Source of the DNA: JBBQNY01 sp038221545
Lineage (GTDB): Bacteria > Pseudomonadota > Gammaproteobacteria > Xanthomonadales > Ahniellaceae
Reading direction: 5' to 3'
NCBI GenBank assembly: GCA_038221545.1
Contig: JBBRIE010000001.1
Span: 1 to 49,818 of the forward strand
Length of the DNA: 49,818 nucleotides
The notes beneath the pieces were generated by a model that was given only the letters and a program-made list of their open reading frames with translations, searched no databases and had not been told where the DNA came from. A program made the translations under genes and the position numbers. Position 1 is the stretch's first letter. The number at the start of each line of letters is the position of its first letter. Positions 1 through 8,689 of this stretch are shown here, piece by piece.

Positions 1-309
1 ACCCGGCTGCGTGGTGCCGTCGATCACGGCGGCCCCGCCGTTGAAGACCACAAAGCCTGCGCCCGCCGGCGTGATCGTGCAAACACCGGTGGCCGCCACG
101 CAGCCCGCATCGGACATCGGAATATTGAAGTTGACGTTGTCGAGGCCCGCGGCGCTGTTCGCCGCGGCAATCGCCCCACGCAGCGAACAGTCATTGGCGG
201 CGGCGGTGCAGGCAGATAGCGAGACGTCCGAAGTCGTATCGACCACGAACGTGGCGGCGTGCGCGGCATTCGCGCCCAGCAGCAGAAAGAGCAGCATGTA
301 AGCTCGCAT
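1..309 (-). CDS. CSLREA-domain secreted surface protein, N-terminal part only
   Basis: The first 103 residues are visible; the rest lies beyond the left edge. The ATG at 309-307 is followed by a signal peptide (MRAYMLLFLLLGANAAHA) and then by FVVDTTSDVSLSAC...DCSLRGAIAAANS, which matches the CSLREA N-terminal motif (here CSLRGAI). Members of this family are usually long exported proteins with parallel beta-helix or choice-of-anchor repeats. The text VNFNIPMSDAGC...ITPAG that follows fits the first beta-helix rungs. Role on the cell surface or as a secreted protein is inferred from the family; no function can be given from this fragment. The start is supported by the signal peptide and by GGAG just upstream. 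Confidence 0.72.
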   Translation of the reverse strand, partial: MRAYMLLFLLLGANAAHAATFVVDTTSDVSLSACTAAANDCSLRGAIAAANSAAGLDNVNFNIPMSDAGCVAATGVCTITPAGAGFVVFNGGAAVIDGTTQPG

Positions 310-676
310 CACGGAGTGCTCCAGTGGAGAAGTTCTTCTCAAATAACCCCAACTTGCGAACGAACCCGCCAGACGCGTTGTGCGGCGTCTGGCTGTCACG
401 TCCGAAAGCTGCCTGTCGCCGCACGGCTTCGCCCTGACCGCCGACGACGAGCAGCGCTCTCAGCATGCTCGCGCTGGCGGCCGGCGAGCTCGCCCAGGAG
501 TATTTTGCGGCGTGGCGGCGTGCCAACACCGCATTGGCGACTGCTCTCTGTGCGACCGTCTGTTGACAGTCGATCGCGATCGGCGTCGCCCCCCGTTGGG
601 GCCAGCGCACGGCGGTCGCGCATTCGCAGCTGCGTCGCTTCGATTCGAAAGATCGGACGGGTAGTACGCTCTGCGC
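310..676. other. Divergent intergenic region with a 9-bp hairpin
   Basis: This 367-bp gap separates the leftward CSLREA gene from the rightward macrodomain gene and must hold both promoters. I found no convincing gene in it; open frames crossing it are antisense extensions. The clear structure is an inverted repeat GCCAGACGC (368-376) / GCGTCTGGC (385-393) with an 8-nt loop. It has no T-tract on either strand, so it is more likely an operator or leader hairpin of the CSLREA gene than a terminator. Confidence 0.4.
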
Positions 677-1243
677 ATGAAATCGCGCATCGCCGTACAG
701 GAAGGCGACATCACGACGCTTGCGGTGGACGCGATCGTCAATGCGGCCGACCAGGCGCTGCTGGGCGGCGGCGGTGTCGACGGCGCGATCCATCGTGCGG
801 CGGGGCCCGCACTGCTGCGCGCCTGCCGGGAACTGCCCGAAGCGTCTGCCGGCGTGCGCTGCCCCACCGGCGAGGCGCGGATGACGCCCGGCTTTGCGCT
901 GCCCGCCCCTTTCGTGATCCACACGGTCGGGCCGATCTGGCAAGGCGGCGGCAAGGGCGAAGCGGACCTGCTCGCGCGTTGCCATCGGTCCGCGCTGGCA
1001 TTGGCCGCGCAGCACAAGTTGGCCAGCATCGCGTTCCCCGCGATCTCGTGCGGGATCTATGGTTACCCGCTGGCGCAGGCCGTCGCGATAGCGGTGCGCG
1101 AGGTGCGAGTGTGGCTCGACGCCAACATACTGCCCGGGCGCGTGGTCTTCTGCGCTTTCGGCGCAGCGGCTGGAAACGCGTATCGCTCGGCACTGGGAGA
1201 GTCACGATCGACCCGTGAATCGGACGCGAGTCTCGACCGATGA
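677..1243 (+). CDS. Macrodomain protein, O-acetyl-ADP-ribose deacetylase type (YmdB/MacroD-like)
   Basis: This 188-residue protein is a single macrodomain. It shows GDITTLAVDAIVNAAD (residues 10-25), GGGGVDGAIHRAAGP (30-44), CPTGEARMTPGF, VIHTVGPIW and FPAISCGIYGYP, all characteristic of the MacroD/YmdB group that hydrolyses O-acetyl-ADP-ribose or mono-ADP-ribose. The usual NAAN is NAAD here (Asp25 in place of the conserved Asn), while Asp35 of the GGVDGAI loop is kept. Its stop overlaps the next start (ATGA at 1240-1243), so it is translationally coupled to the SulP gene. The last 15 or so residues are Arg/Ser/Glu-rich and probably outside the fold. Confidence 0.85.
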   Translation: MKSRIAVQEGDITTLAVDAIVNAADQALLGGGGVDGAIHRAAGPALLRACRELPEASAGVRCPTGEARMTPGFALPAPFVIHTVGPIWQGGGKGEADLLARCHRSALALAAQHKLASIAFPAISCGIYGYPLAQAVAIAVREVRVWLDANILPGRVVFCAFGAAAGNAYRSALGESRSTRESDASLDR

Positions 1244-2931
1244 TCGCCTGGCTCGAGGCGCGGCGCGCAGGTCTGCTGCGACGCGAGCACTGGTTGCGCA
1301 ACGCCATGGCAGGGCTGGTGGTCGGCGTGGTCGCGCTGCCGCTGGCGATGGCGTTCGCGATCGCGTCCGGCGCGAAGCCCGAGCAGGGCATCTACACCGC
1401 GATCGTCGCGGGCGTCGTGGTCTCGATTGCAGGCGGCAGCCGCTTCCAGATCGCGGGGCCGACCGGCGCCTTCATCGTGATCCTCGCCGCGGTGACGGCC
1501 GAGCACGGCATCGAAGGCCTGCAGATCGCCACGTTGATGGCGGGCGTGATGCTGCTGCTGTTTGGAATCGCGCGCGTCGGCGCCGCGATCAAGTTCATTC
1601 CCGCCCCGGTCATCCTTGGATTCACGGCCGGCATCGCGGTCATCATCTTCGTCGGGCAATGGGAGGCGTTCTTCGGTCTCACCCACATTGCCGGCGAGCA
1701 CTTTCATGACAAGCTCGCGAACATCATCGCGGCGCTGCCTCACCTGAATCCCGCGACCACCGCGCTGGCGGCGGGGTCCCTGGCCATTTTGCTGGTGATG
1801 CCGCGGGTACCGGTGATTGGAAAGATACCGGCTCCGTTGATCGCCTTGGTGGCCGCGACGTGCGTGCAGGCCGCCGCACATTTCGACGGTGTCGCAACTA
1901 TTGGTTCCGCGTTCGGCGGCGTCCCGCAGGGGTTGCCGGGCTTTGCGCTCCCGCACTTTTCCGTGAGCAGGGTGCTGGAACTCCTCGGCCCGGCTTTCAC
2001 CATTGCGATGCTCGGCGCAATCGAGTCGCTGCTCTCGGCAGTGGTGGCGGACGGCATGACGGGCACGCGGCACGATTCGAACCAGGAACTGATAGGGCAA
2101 GGTCTCGCCAACATCGCGGCACCATTGTTCGGTGGCTTCGCGGCGACAGGCGCGCTCGCGCGCACCGCCACCAATGTACGCAATGGCGGCAACAGTCCAA
2201 TCGCCGGCATCGTGCATGCGGCGGTGCTGGTGCTGGTGCTGGTGTCGCTCGCGCCGCTGGCCGTGCACATCCCGCTGGCGGTGCTCGCGGCGATCCTGTT
2301 CGTGGTCGCGTGGAACATGAGCGAGGCCAGGCACTTCGTGCGCATGCTACGGCGCGCGCCGCGTGCCGACGTGGTCATCCTGCTGGTGACGTTCGGGCTC
2401 ACGGTGTTCGCCGACCTGGTGATCGCGGTCAACATCGGGGTGATCCTTGCCATGCTGCAATTCATGCGGCGCATGGCGTCGAGCGTTGCAGTCACGCAGG
2501 CGACCGGCGCGGAACTCCAGAATGCGCTGGCGTTGCGCGGCCAATCCTTGCCCGAAGGCGTGGTGGTGTTCACCGTCAGTGGACCGCTGTTCTTCGGCGC
2601 GGTCGAGAACTTCGATCGCGCGCTGGCGCATACGCACACCGATCCCAAAGCCGTGATCGTGCGCATGGATGGCATACCCTTTATCGATATCACGGGCATG
2701 CAGAGCCTGGAGGAAGCCATCGGCGATTTGCAGAAGCGCGGCGTACGCGTGGTCCTGGCAGGAGCCAATCCGCGCGTCGCCGCCAAGCTTCGACGCGCGG
2801 GCGTGATCCGCCTCGTCGGGCCAAGCAATTTCGTCGACGACCTTGTAGAGGCGGTCGCGGTGCTGGAACCCAGCAGCGAAGATCCTGCGGTCGTTTCACC
2901 GCATTTGCAGGTGCAGCGCAAACCGCGATAA
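1240..2931 (+). CDS. SulP (SLC26A) family anion transporter with STAS domain
   Basis: This 563-residue inner-membrane protein has the SulP layout: about 12 hydrophobic segments over residues 20-430, including FQIAGPTGAFIVILAAV and ILGFTAGIAVIIFVGQ, then a cytoplasmic STAS domain (about 440-545, VVVFTVSGPLFFGAVENF ... IPFIDITGMQSLEE). Family members carry sulfate, bicarbonate or dicarboxylates with proton or sodium coupling; the substrate cannot be read from the sequence. The start overlaps the macrodomain stop by 4 nt. No carbonic anhydrase or cys genes lie nearby to help choose between bicarbonate and sulfate. Confidence 0.88.
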   Translation: MIAWLEARRAGLLRREHWLRNAMAGLVVGVVALPLAMAFAIASGAKPEQGIYTAIVAGVVVSIAGGSRFQIAGPTGAFIVILAAVTAEHGIEGLQIATLMAGVMLLLFGIARVGAAIKFIPAPVILGFTAGIAVIIFVGQWEAFFGLTHIAGEHFHDKLANIIAALPHLNPATTALAAGSLAILLVMPRVPVIGKIPAPLIALVAATCVQAAAHFDGVATIGSAFGGVPQGLPGFALPHFSVSRVLELLGPAFTIAMLGAIESLLSAVVADGMTGTRHDSNQELIGQGLANIAAPLFGGFAATGALARTATNVRNGGNSPIAGIVHAAVLVLVLVSLAPLAVHIPLAVLAAILFVVAWNMSEARHFVRMLRRAPRADVVILLVTFGLTVFADLVIAVNIGVILAMLQFMRRMASSVAVTQATGAELQNALALRGQSLPEGVVVFTVSGPLFFGAVENFDRALAHTHTDPKAVIVRMDGIPFIDITGMQSLEEAIGDLQKRGVRVVLAGANPRVAAKLRRAGVIRLVGPSNFVDDLVEAVAVLEPSSEDPAVVSPHLQVQRKPR

Positions 2932-2995
2932 CAGCCTCGCTCGCCACGTCACTCGCAATGGCGCGTCGCACTCGATATCGCGCCTCGCTGCGCTC

Positions 2996-4018
2996 CTACA
3001 ATCCTGGCGAGGGTCGGGGGGCGACGACGCCGCCACGCAGTTGCCAGGTGGTGAGGCGCGCGAGGCCCTCGGCGAAATTGACGCGGGGCTTGTAGCCGAG
3101 GTCGCGCTTCGCGGCGGTGAGGTTGAACCAGTGCGCGGTCGACAACTGCTCCGCGATGAAGCGCGTCATCGGCGGCTCGCCGCCGAGCCGGAACACGCGC
3201 CACGCGCCCTCCAGCACGACGCCGAGCGCGTGCGCGGTGCGCCGGGAAATGCAGCGCGTCTCGGTGGGCGCGGCGGCGGTGCGCAGCAGCGCGTTGACCA
3301 CGTCCATGATCGGCATCGGCTGGTTCTGCGTGAGGAAATACGCATGGCCCGAACAGGCCGCACCGACGTCGAGGCGGTCGAGCGCCGCGAGGTGCGCGTC
3401 CACCGCGTTGTCGATGAAAATCGTGTCGATGCGGTTCTGGCCGTCGCCCACGAAGCGCAGGCGTCCCGCGCGCGCGCGCGCGACCAGCCGCGGCAACAAG
3501 TGGTTGTCGCCCGGCCCCCAGATCAGGTGCGGGCGCAGTGCCACGGTCGCGAGCGTGGCGCCGTTGGCCGCGAGCACGCGCTTCTCCGCGATCGACTTGG
3601 TCGCCGGATAGTGCGCGTGGTAGCGCTCGGGATACGGCGCCGACTCGTCGACGCCTTCCAGGTCGCGGCCCGCGTGCACGACTGCGGGCGACGAGGTGTA
3701 CACGAGCCGGCGGATATCGTTCATGTCGCAGGCGGCCAGCACATTGTCGGTGCCGGCGACGTTGGTGGAATAGAAGTCCTCGATCCTGCCCCAGGCGCCG
3801 GCCTTGGCCGCGGTGTGCACGATCGCGTCGACGCCGAGACTCGCCTCGATGACTGCGTCGAGATTGGCGATGTCGCCCGCGAACTGCTCGACACCGAGCG
3901 CGGACAGCATGGGCGATGGCGTTCGCGACAGGCCGCGCACTTCGTCGCCGCGTGCGCGCAAGGCGCGGCAGACGGCCGCCCCGAGGAAGCCGGTGCTGCC
4001 GGTGACGAGGACCTTCAT
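2996..4018 (-). CDS. NAD(P)-dependent 3-beta-HSD/epimerase-family reductase, OleD-like
   Basis: 340 residues starting MKVLVTGSTGFLGAAV, the Rossmann glycine motif of extended short-chain dehydrogenases. Conserved points include VDAIVHTAAKAG, YTSSPAVVH and the catalytic YPATK (Tyr-x-x-x-Lys). The stretch LRPHLIWGPGDNHLLPRLVARARAGRL and the following DTIFIDNAVDAHL closely resemble OleD, the 2-alkyl-3-oxoalkanoate reductase of long-chain olefin synthesis, as I recall that family. No oleA, oleB or oleC is present in the window, so a related sterol- or lipid-type reductase remains possible. The ATG at 4018 is chosen because the glycine motif begins directly after it. It is separated from coq7 by 143 bp. 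Confidence 0.7.
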   Translation of the reverse strand: MKVLVTGSTGFLGAAVCRALRARGDEVRGLSRTPSPMLSALGVEQFAGDIANLDAVIEASLGVDAIVHTAAKAGAWGRIEDFYSTNVAGTDNVLAACDMNDIRRLVYTSSPAVVHAGRDLEGVDESAPYPERYHAHYPATKSIAEKRVLAANGATLATVALRPHLIWGPGDNHLLPRLVARARAGRLRFVGDGQNRIDTIFIDNAVDAHLAALDRLDVGAACSGHAYFLTQNQPMPIMDVVNALLRTAAAPTETRCISRRTAHALGVVLEGAWRVFRLGGEPPMTRFIAEQLSTAHWFNLTAAKRDLGYKPRVNFAEGLARLTTWQLRGGVVAPRPSPGL

Positions 4019-4161
4019 CGAGACGCTCTTATGCGCATTCGCCGCAAACTCGCGTTGCGGTGCTGCGCGCCATCTCGCTTCGCGCGCCGCCTTCGCTTCG
4101 CTTGGGCGCAAGCGGCGCACTTTCGCCCCGCAGGTAGAAGGGTCAAGCGTTGCATCTCGGA

Positions 4162-4809
4162 TTACACGCGGTAGGCGACGAAGCGCATGACGTTGGCGGC
4201 AGCGGCCATGAGCGCGGGCACCGGCCAGGGCAGGCGCGACGCACCGCGCGCATCGGCAGCCTCGGCGTGCGCAGCTTCGTCCTGCTTCATTTGCGCGAGC
4301 ACGGCGCGGCTGCGCGCGTCCGACGGCGGCAGGCGCTTCAGATGTTCGTGCAGGTGCGCCTCGACCTGGCGTTCGGTCTCGACCACGAAGCCGAGGCTGC
4401 GCCGGTCGTCGCCGAGCGCGGCCAATGCGCCGATCGCGAAGCTGCCGGCGAACCAGAGGGGATTGAGCAGGCTCGGCCTGTCCTCGAGCGCATCGAGGCG
4501 CGACGCGCACCAGGCCAGGTGCTCGCCTTCCTCATCGGCGGCGTCGAGCAGGTGCGCACGCGTATCGGGATCGCGCGCGAGTGCCGCCTGCCCGAGGTAG
4601 AGCGCCTGGGCGCACACCTCGCCCACATGGTTGACTCGCATGAGTCCCGCGGCGTGCCGGCGCTCGGCCTCGTCGAGCACGCCCTCGGCCTTGCCGGCGG
4701 CAGGATCCACGCGCCGGGGCGCAGGCGCCGGACCGAAAGTGGTGGCGAGCGCACGCTGCAGGCCGCTCAACAGGCGGTCGGTGGTGTCGAACTGGCGGGT
4801 TTCCTTCAT
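4162..4809 (-). CDS. coq7: Coq7 demethoxyubiquinone-type hydroxylase
   Basis: This 215-residue di-iron carboxylate protein hydroxylates the late intermediate 2-polyprenyl-3-methyl-6-methoxy-1,4-benzoquinol in ubiquinone synthesis. The ligand motifs are visible: MRVNHVGEVCAQALYLGQ (first Glu), ADEEGEHLAWC (Glu-x-x-His), VETERQVEAHLHEHL and MKQDEAAHAEAA (second Glu-x-x-His). It replaces the flavin enzyme UbiF of enterics, as is usual in Pseudomonas and Xanthomonas. Its ATG overlaps the stop of the upstream GlcF-like gene (4806-4809), indicating one transcript. The protein is expected on the inner face of the cytoplasmic membrane. Confidence 0.9.
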   Translation of the reverse strand: MKETRQFDTTDRLLSGLQRALATTFGPAPAPRRVDPAAGKAEGVLDEAERRHAAGLMRVNHVGEVCAQALYLGQAALARDPDTRAHLLDAADEEGEHLAWCASRLDALEDRPSLLNPLWFAGSFAIGALAALGDDRRSLGFVVETERQVEAHLHEHLKRLPPSDARSRAVLAQMKQDEAAHAEAADARGASRLPWPVPALMAAAANVMRFVAYRV

Positions 4810-6053
4810 GCGGGCGATTCTCGCAGCGACAGCGCCAGCAGGGTAATCGGATGTATCACCGGCGCCTCGACCGCGGCGTCTGCCAACCCCGCGGCGAGGT
4901 GCAGTCGGCAGCCGATGTTGGTGGTCAGCACGCGCGCGGGCCTGAGGGCGCCGATCTGCGCGACGCGTTCGGTGCGCAGCGCGTTCGCGATCCGTGGGTG
5001 GTCGGCGAAGTAGGTGCCAGCCGCACCGCAGCAGGCAGGCTCCTCGGGCAGGCGCTCGATCGCGAGCGCTGGAATGCGCGCGAGTACGCGCCGCAGCGCG
5101 GCATCCGCGCCTGCCACGTCGCGCTGCGTGCAGGGCAGGTGCAGCACGACGTTGAGCGGCAGCGGAGCGTGCCCGAGCGTCGGCAGGAGTTCATCGCGAT
5201 CCAGGAACGCGAACAGGTCGTCGAACGCGATCGACGCACCGGTGAAGACATGGTCGCGCAGTTGCGCATGGCATCCGGATACCGTGCCGAGCGCCTGCGA
5301 CACGGGCAACGATTGATAGCGGGTGCACGCATCCGCGGCGCGCGCGCCGGCCTCGCGCGCACGGCCGTGGTGGCGATCGAGCGCACCGCAGCAGTGGTCC
5401 TGCGCAGGCATGTGCACGTCGTAACGGAGTCGCGCGAGCACCTCGACAGCCGCGCGCTGCGTGTCCGCGTCGAGGCTGCCGGCCACGCACCCGCGGAACA
5501 GGGCCACGCTGCCCCGACGCGGCCCCATCGCAGGGGTGAAGACCGGTGCCGGGCGGGCGTCCGCGTTGGCGGGCGCGGGCGCGCGCGCGAGCGCTTCGAT
5601 CATCGCGGTCGTGGCCGGGCCGGACCGGAGTGCGCGGCGCAACGGACTGCGCACCACGGCACGCGCAAGCGGCCGCAGTGCGCGCAGCGCCCCGCGGTGC
5701 CGCGTCAGCCAGCGCGCCGCGGTGCGCGGCGCCTGCTCCGGCGCAGGGAACGTCGCGCGGGCGAGATCGATGAGACGGCTGTAGTCGACGTCCGCGGGAC
5801 AGACGCGCGTGCAGGTGCCGCAGTCGAGACAGCGGTCGAGCGCGGCGAGCGCGGTCGGGTCATCGGCTGCGAGCAGGCCGCGCGCCATCGCATCGGCCAC
5901 CGCGATGCGGCCGCGCGGGGAATCCTGCTCGCGCTGCAACACGCGGTAGCTTGGGCAGCGCTCGATGCAGAGTCCGCACTTGACGCACGTATCCGCGATC
6001 GCGCGGATCTCGGCGGCGGCGTCGCTGTCGGCAAAGGTTGCGAGTTCGATCAT
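4806..6053 (-). CDS. GlcF-like (Fe-S)-binding subunit of a glycolate/lactate-type oxidase
   Basis: 415 residues. Two 4Fe-4S ferredoxin motifs sit near the N-terminus: CVKCGLCIERCP (residues 23-34) and CLDCGTCTRVCPADVDYS (about 75-92). Two CCG-type cysteine-rich domains follow, with HCCGALDRHHG, HLPCTQRDV and PACCGAAGTYF, ending with TTNIGCRLHLA. This is the GlcF/LldF/heterodisulfide-reductase layout, and length and order match E. coli GlcF. The FAD partners GlcD and GlcE are not in the window, so the electron donor is unknown. It is the first gene of a coupled pair with coq7; a link to the quinone pool is inferred from that pairing. Confidence 0.82.
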   Translation of the reverse strand: MIELATFADSDAAAEIRAIADTCVKCGLCIERCPSYRVLQREQDSPRGRIAVADAMARGLLAADDPTALAALDRCLDCGTCTRVCPADVDYSRLIDLARATFPAPEQAPRTAARWLTRHRGALRALRPLARAVVRSPLRRALRSGPATTAMIEALARAPAPANADARPAPVFTPAMGPRRGSVALFRGCVAGSLDADTQRAAVEVLARLRYDVHMPAQDHCCGALDRHHGRAREAGARAADACTRYQSLPVSQALGTVSGCHAQLRDHVFTGASIAFDDLFAFLDRDELLPTLGHAPLPLNVVLHLPCTQRDVAGADAALRRVLARIPALAIERLPEEPACCGAAGTYFADHPRIANALRTERVAQIGALRPARVLTTNIGCRLHLAAGLADAAVEAPVIHPITLLALSLRESPA

Positions 6054-6248
6054 CGCCGGCAGCGTAGTGGAAGGCTCAACCCCGCAGGCGCGACGCGAGT
6101 CGCGACCCCGGTCACCCTTCCCGGGCGGGAGGGATCAAGACCGGCCTCGCCGGTGGTCAACACCTGCGTCGCTCCTGCAGCGTTGGACCCTCGGCAATCG
6201 CGACGTTTGGCGCTTCTGCTGGGGAACGGCCAGCCGCCGGCGCAGCGG

Positions 6249-8063
6249 CTATTCGCCGGCGGCGTTGTCCTCGCGGCTTTCGCTGTCGGCGCGGGCGGTG
6301 ATCCAGGCATCCATGCGCGCTTCCAGCACGGAGAGCGGCACGGAGCCCGAGGCCAGCAGTTCGTCGTGGAACGCGCGCAGGTCGAAGTCTTCACCCAGTG
6401 TCGACTCGGCGCGCGCGCGCAGCGCGCTGATCCTGAGCTGTCCGATCTTGTACGCGAGTGCCTGACCCGGCGTGCCGATGTAGCGGTCGATCTCGTTGAC
6501 GATGTCCTGCTCGGTCTTGGGCGCGTTGTCCTTGAAGTAGGCGATCGCGCGGTCGCGGCTCCAGCCCTTCGCATGCAGTCCGGTGTCGACCACCAGCCGC
6601 ACCGCGCGCCACATGTCGTAGGCGAGCTGGCCCATGCGGTCGTACGGATCGTCGTACAAGCCCATGTCGTAGCCAAGCCGTTCCGCGTACAGGCCCCAGC
6701 CTTCGGAGTACGCGGTGAAGTACGCGGTGCGCCGGAACATCGGCAGCTCCGGCTGCTCGAGCGCGAGCGCGAACTGAAGGTGATGGCCCGGCACCGCCTC
6801 GTGCAGCGACAAAGGCATCATTTCCCAGATCGGTCGCGTCGAAGGCTTGTACAGGTTCACGTAGTAGTAGCCGGCGCGGCTGCCGTCGGCGGCGGCGCCG
6901 CTGTAGTACGCGGTGGTGGTGTCGGGTGCGGTGCTGTCGGGGATCGGCACCACGCCATAGGGCGTGCGTGGCAGCTTGCCGAACACCTTCACCAGCTCCG
7001 GGTCGATGCGCCGCGTGAGCGCGCGGTAAGCCGTCAGCAACGCCTCCGGCGTCGCGTGGAAGAACTTCGGATCGGTGCGCAGGTGCACGAAGAAGGCGGC
7101 GAGATCGCCGTCAAACTTCACCTCCTTGCGGATCTTCTCCATCTCGCCGCGGATGCGCGCGACTTCCCGGAGGCCGATCGCGTGGATCTCGTCCGCGCCG
7201 AGCGAAGTGGTGGTGTAACTGCGCGCCAGGTATTCGTAGTACGCGCGGCCGTCCGGCAATTCGCCAGCGGCCACGGATTCGCGCGTCTTCGGGAAATACT
7301 CGTCGTTGAAGAACGCCTGGAAGCGCTTGAGCGCCGGCAGCACCACGTCCTCGACTGCGGCGCGGCCGTCGGCGCGCAGTGTCGCCTGGTCCGCGGCCGG
7401 GATTGACGACGGCATTTTTGAGAAGGGCGCATAGAAACTGCTGGCTTCGGGGCTGGCGCCGGCCTGCTCGGCGATTTGCGCCGGCACGCGGCTCATGATC
7501 GCGCGCGGCGGCGTCCAGCCACTGCGCATGCCCTCGCGCATCAGCGCGATGGTCTGGTCGGTCAGCACTCCGTACGCGCGCAGCCGCGCGGTCCAGTCGC
7601 GGTAGTCCTTCGCCGTCGCGAACGGCAGCACCTGCATGGCGGAAACCGCGAACGAGTGGATGCCGCCCTGGTGGTCGACGGGCATCCACTCGGTATGGAA
7701 CGCGTAACCGGCGATCGCGTCCTGAAGCAGCGTGCGATAGATGTCGTAGTCGAGTTGGTCATCCTCCGCCAGGGCGTCGCGGTCGATCCCTTCGAGCGTC
7801 GCGAGCGACGCACGCACCGCCGCCTGCTGAGACTTGATGGCGTCGGGGCTGCGGTCGGGGAGTCGATCGTTGTAGCGCGAGTCGCCGTAGTAGCTCGCGG
7901 TCATCGGGCTCTCGCGCAGCTGGCGTTGCCAGTCGGCTTCGAACAGCGCCTCGAGGCGCTGCGTTTCGATTCCCGACCGCGTGTTTGCAGGCTTGCTGGC
8001 CGCGCCCAGCGCCGGGCTGAGCACGAGCAGAACGAGTGCAAGCAGGAAGGCGTGGCGATTCAT
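6249..8063 (-). CDS. Secreted DUF885 family metallopeptidase-like protein
   Basis: 604 residues beginning with a signal peptide (MNRHAFLLALVLLVLSPALGAA), so periplasmic or exported. The body is a full DUF885 domain, with the motif LHEAVPGHHLQ (His421-Glu422 ... His427-His428), an HExxxGHH variant of the zinc-peptidase helix, and YSEGWGLYAERLG about 35 residues later supplying the likely downstream Glu ligand. Family members are treated as zinc carboxypeptidase/oligopeptidase-like, but substrates are mostly unknown. The ATG at 8063 is chosen for the signal peptide; longer frames upstream run into low-quality Arg/Pro-rich translation. It is set apart from glcF by a 195-bp gap in which I see no gene. 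Confidence 0.85.
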   Translation of the reverse strand: MNRHAFLLALVLLVLSPALGAASKPANTRSGIETQRLEALFEADWQRQLRESPMTASYYGDSRYNDRLPDRSPDAIKSQQAAVRASLATLEGIDRDALAEDDQLDYDIYRTLLQDAIAGYAFHTEWMPVDHQGGIHSFAVSAMQVLPFATAKDYRDWTARLRAYGVLTDQTIALMREGMRSGWTPPRAIMSRVPAQIAEQAGASPEASSFYAPFSKMPSSIPAADQATLRADGRAAVEDVVLPALKRFQAFFNDEYFPKTRESVAAGELPDGRAYYEYLARSYTTTSLGADEIHAIGLREVARIRGEMEKIRKEVKFDGDLAAFFVHLRTDPKFFHATPEALLTAYRALTRRIDPELVKVFGKLPRTPYGVVPIPDSTAPDTTTAYYSGAAADGSRAGYYYVNLYKPSTRPIWEMMPLSLHEAVPGHHLQFALALEQPELPMFRRTAYFTAYSEGWGLYAERLGYDMGLYDDPYDRMGQLAYDMWRAVRLVVDTGLHAKGWSRDRAIAYFKDNAPKTEQDIVNEIDRYIGTPGQALAYKIGQLRISALRARAESTLGEDFDLRAFHDELLASGSVPLSVLEARMDAWITARADSESREDNAAGE

Positions 8064-8294
8064 GCGGAAACTCCGGAGTGGCGGTGCGTGCGAACCCACC
8101 CATCTTCCCTCGTTCCGCCCTGCGCTGCAGCGCCACGGGCGAACACCCCTTTCCGCGTCTGGGACACGGGGCACGGGGCATCGATGGCTGGTGACGACGA
8201 TGCCCTCCGTCCAAGACCTTTGTGTTGGACAGGGTCGTTGCGGGCGTGGTCCGACCAACATCCAGTCTGTGACGCGCGCTCAATGGATTGCTCG

Positions 8295-8316
8295 CTTGTA
8301 CAACTTTCCGTACAAG
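8295..8316. promoter_or_regulatory. YefM-type operator palindrome
   Basis: CTTGTAC (8295-8301) and GTACAAG (8310-8316) form a perfect 7-bp inverted repeat with an 8-bp spacer, ending 7 bp before the yefM-like ATG. TGTACA-core palindromes are the known binding sites of YefM and YefM-YoeB. Position and core agree with the autoregulatory operator of the toxin-antitoxin locus, even though the locus itself is decayed. Confidence 0.6.
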
Positions 8317-8323
8317 TCCGGAC

Positions 8324-8624
8324 ATGCGAACCCTGGCGTTTTCCGACGCGCGCAACAACCTGAAGGACCTGCTTGACCGGGTCACGGAGGACCATGTCGC
8401 GACGATCATCAAACGCCGCGATGCCGAAGACGCGGTCGTGATGTCGCTCAGCGACTACAACGCCATGCAGGAAACGATGTACCTGCTCAGCACGCCAGCC
8501 AATGCGCGGCATCTCATGGGATCGATCGCGCAGCTGCGTGGGATTCAGGTCGCGCCTCGTCTGTCGCGCCACGCCGGCAGCGATCGAGTTCGTGGCCTGC
8601 CGCTTCCGCTACGGCGACCGGTGA
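8324..8624 (+). pseudogene. Decayed yefM-yoeB toxin-antitoxin locus (internal deletion)
   Basis: From ATG 8324 the frame encodes a good YefM/Phd antitoxin: MRTLAFSDARNNLKDLLDRV, VVMSLSDYNAMQETMYLL, STPANARHLMGSIAQLR. Homology stops there, just before the C-terminal toxin-wrapping tail. In another frame, at about 8538-8624, the last 25 or so residues of YoeB appear: RLVCRATPAAIEFVACRFRYGDR and a stop at 8622-8624. The antitoxin tail and roughly the first two thirds of the toxin are therefore missing, as if one deletion had joined the two genes near 8540. The antitoxin frame continues by accident to 8842, antisense to the next gene. No toxin can be made; the residual antitoxin might still bind its operator. 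Confidence 0.8.
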
Positions 8625-8689
8625 TTGTTACCTCAGGAGCCAGCCTTGCCCGCGTGACCCGCCCGGCAAGGATTGTGTCAATCGTGCCT

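Noticed and set aside
4851..7406. Very long plus-strand frame (over 850 codons) opposite the GlcF-like and DUF885 genes
   Set aside because: Arg/Ala/His-rich translation without any domain; both minus-strand genes beneath it are clear families. Such shadows are expected at this G+C content.
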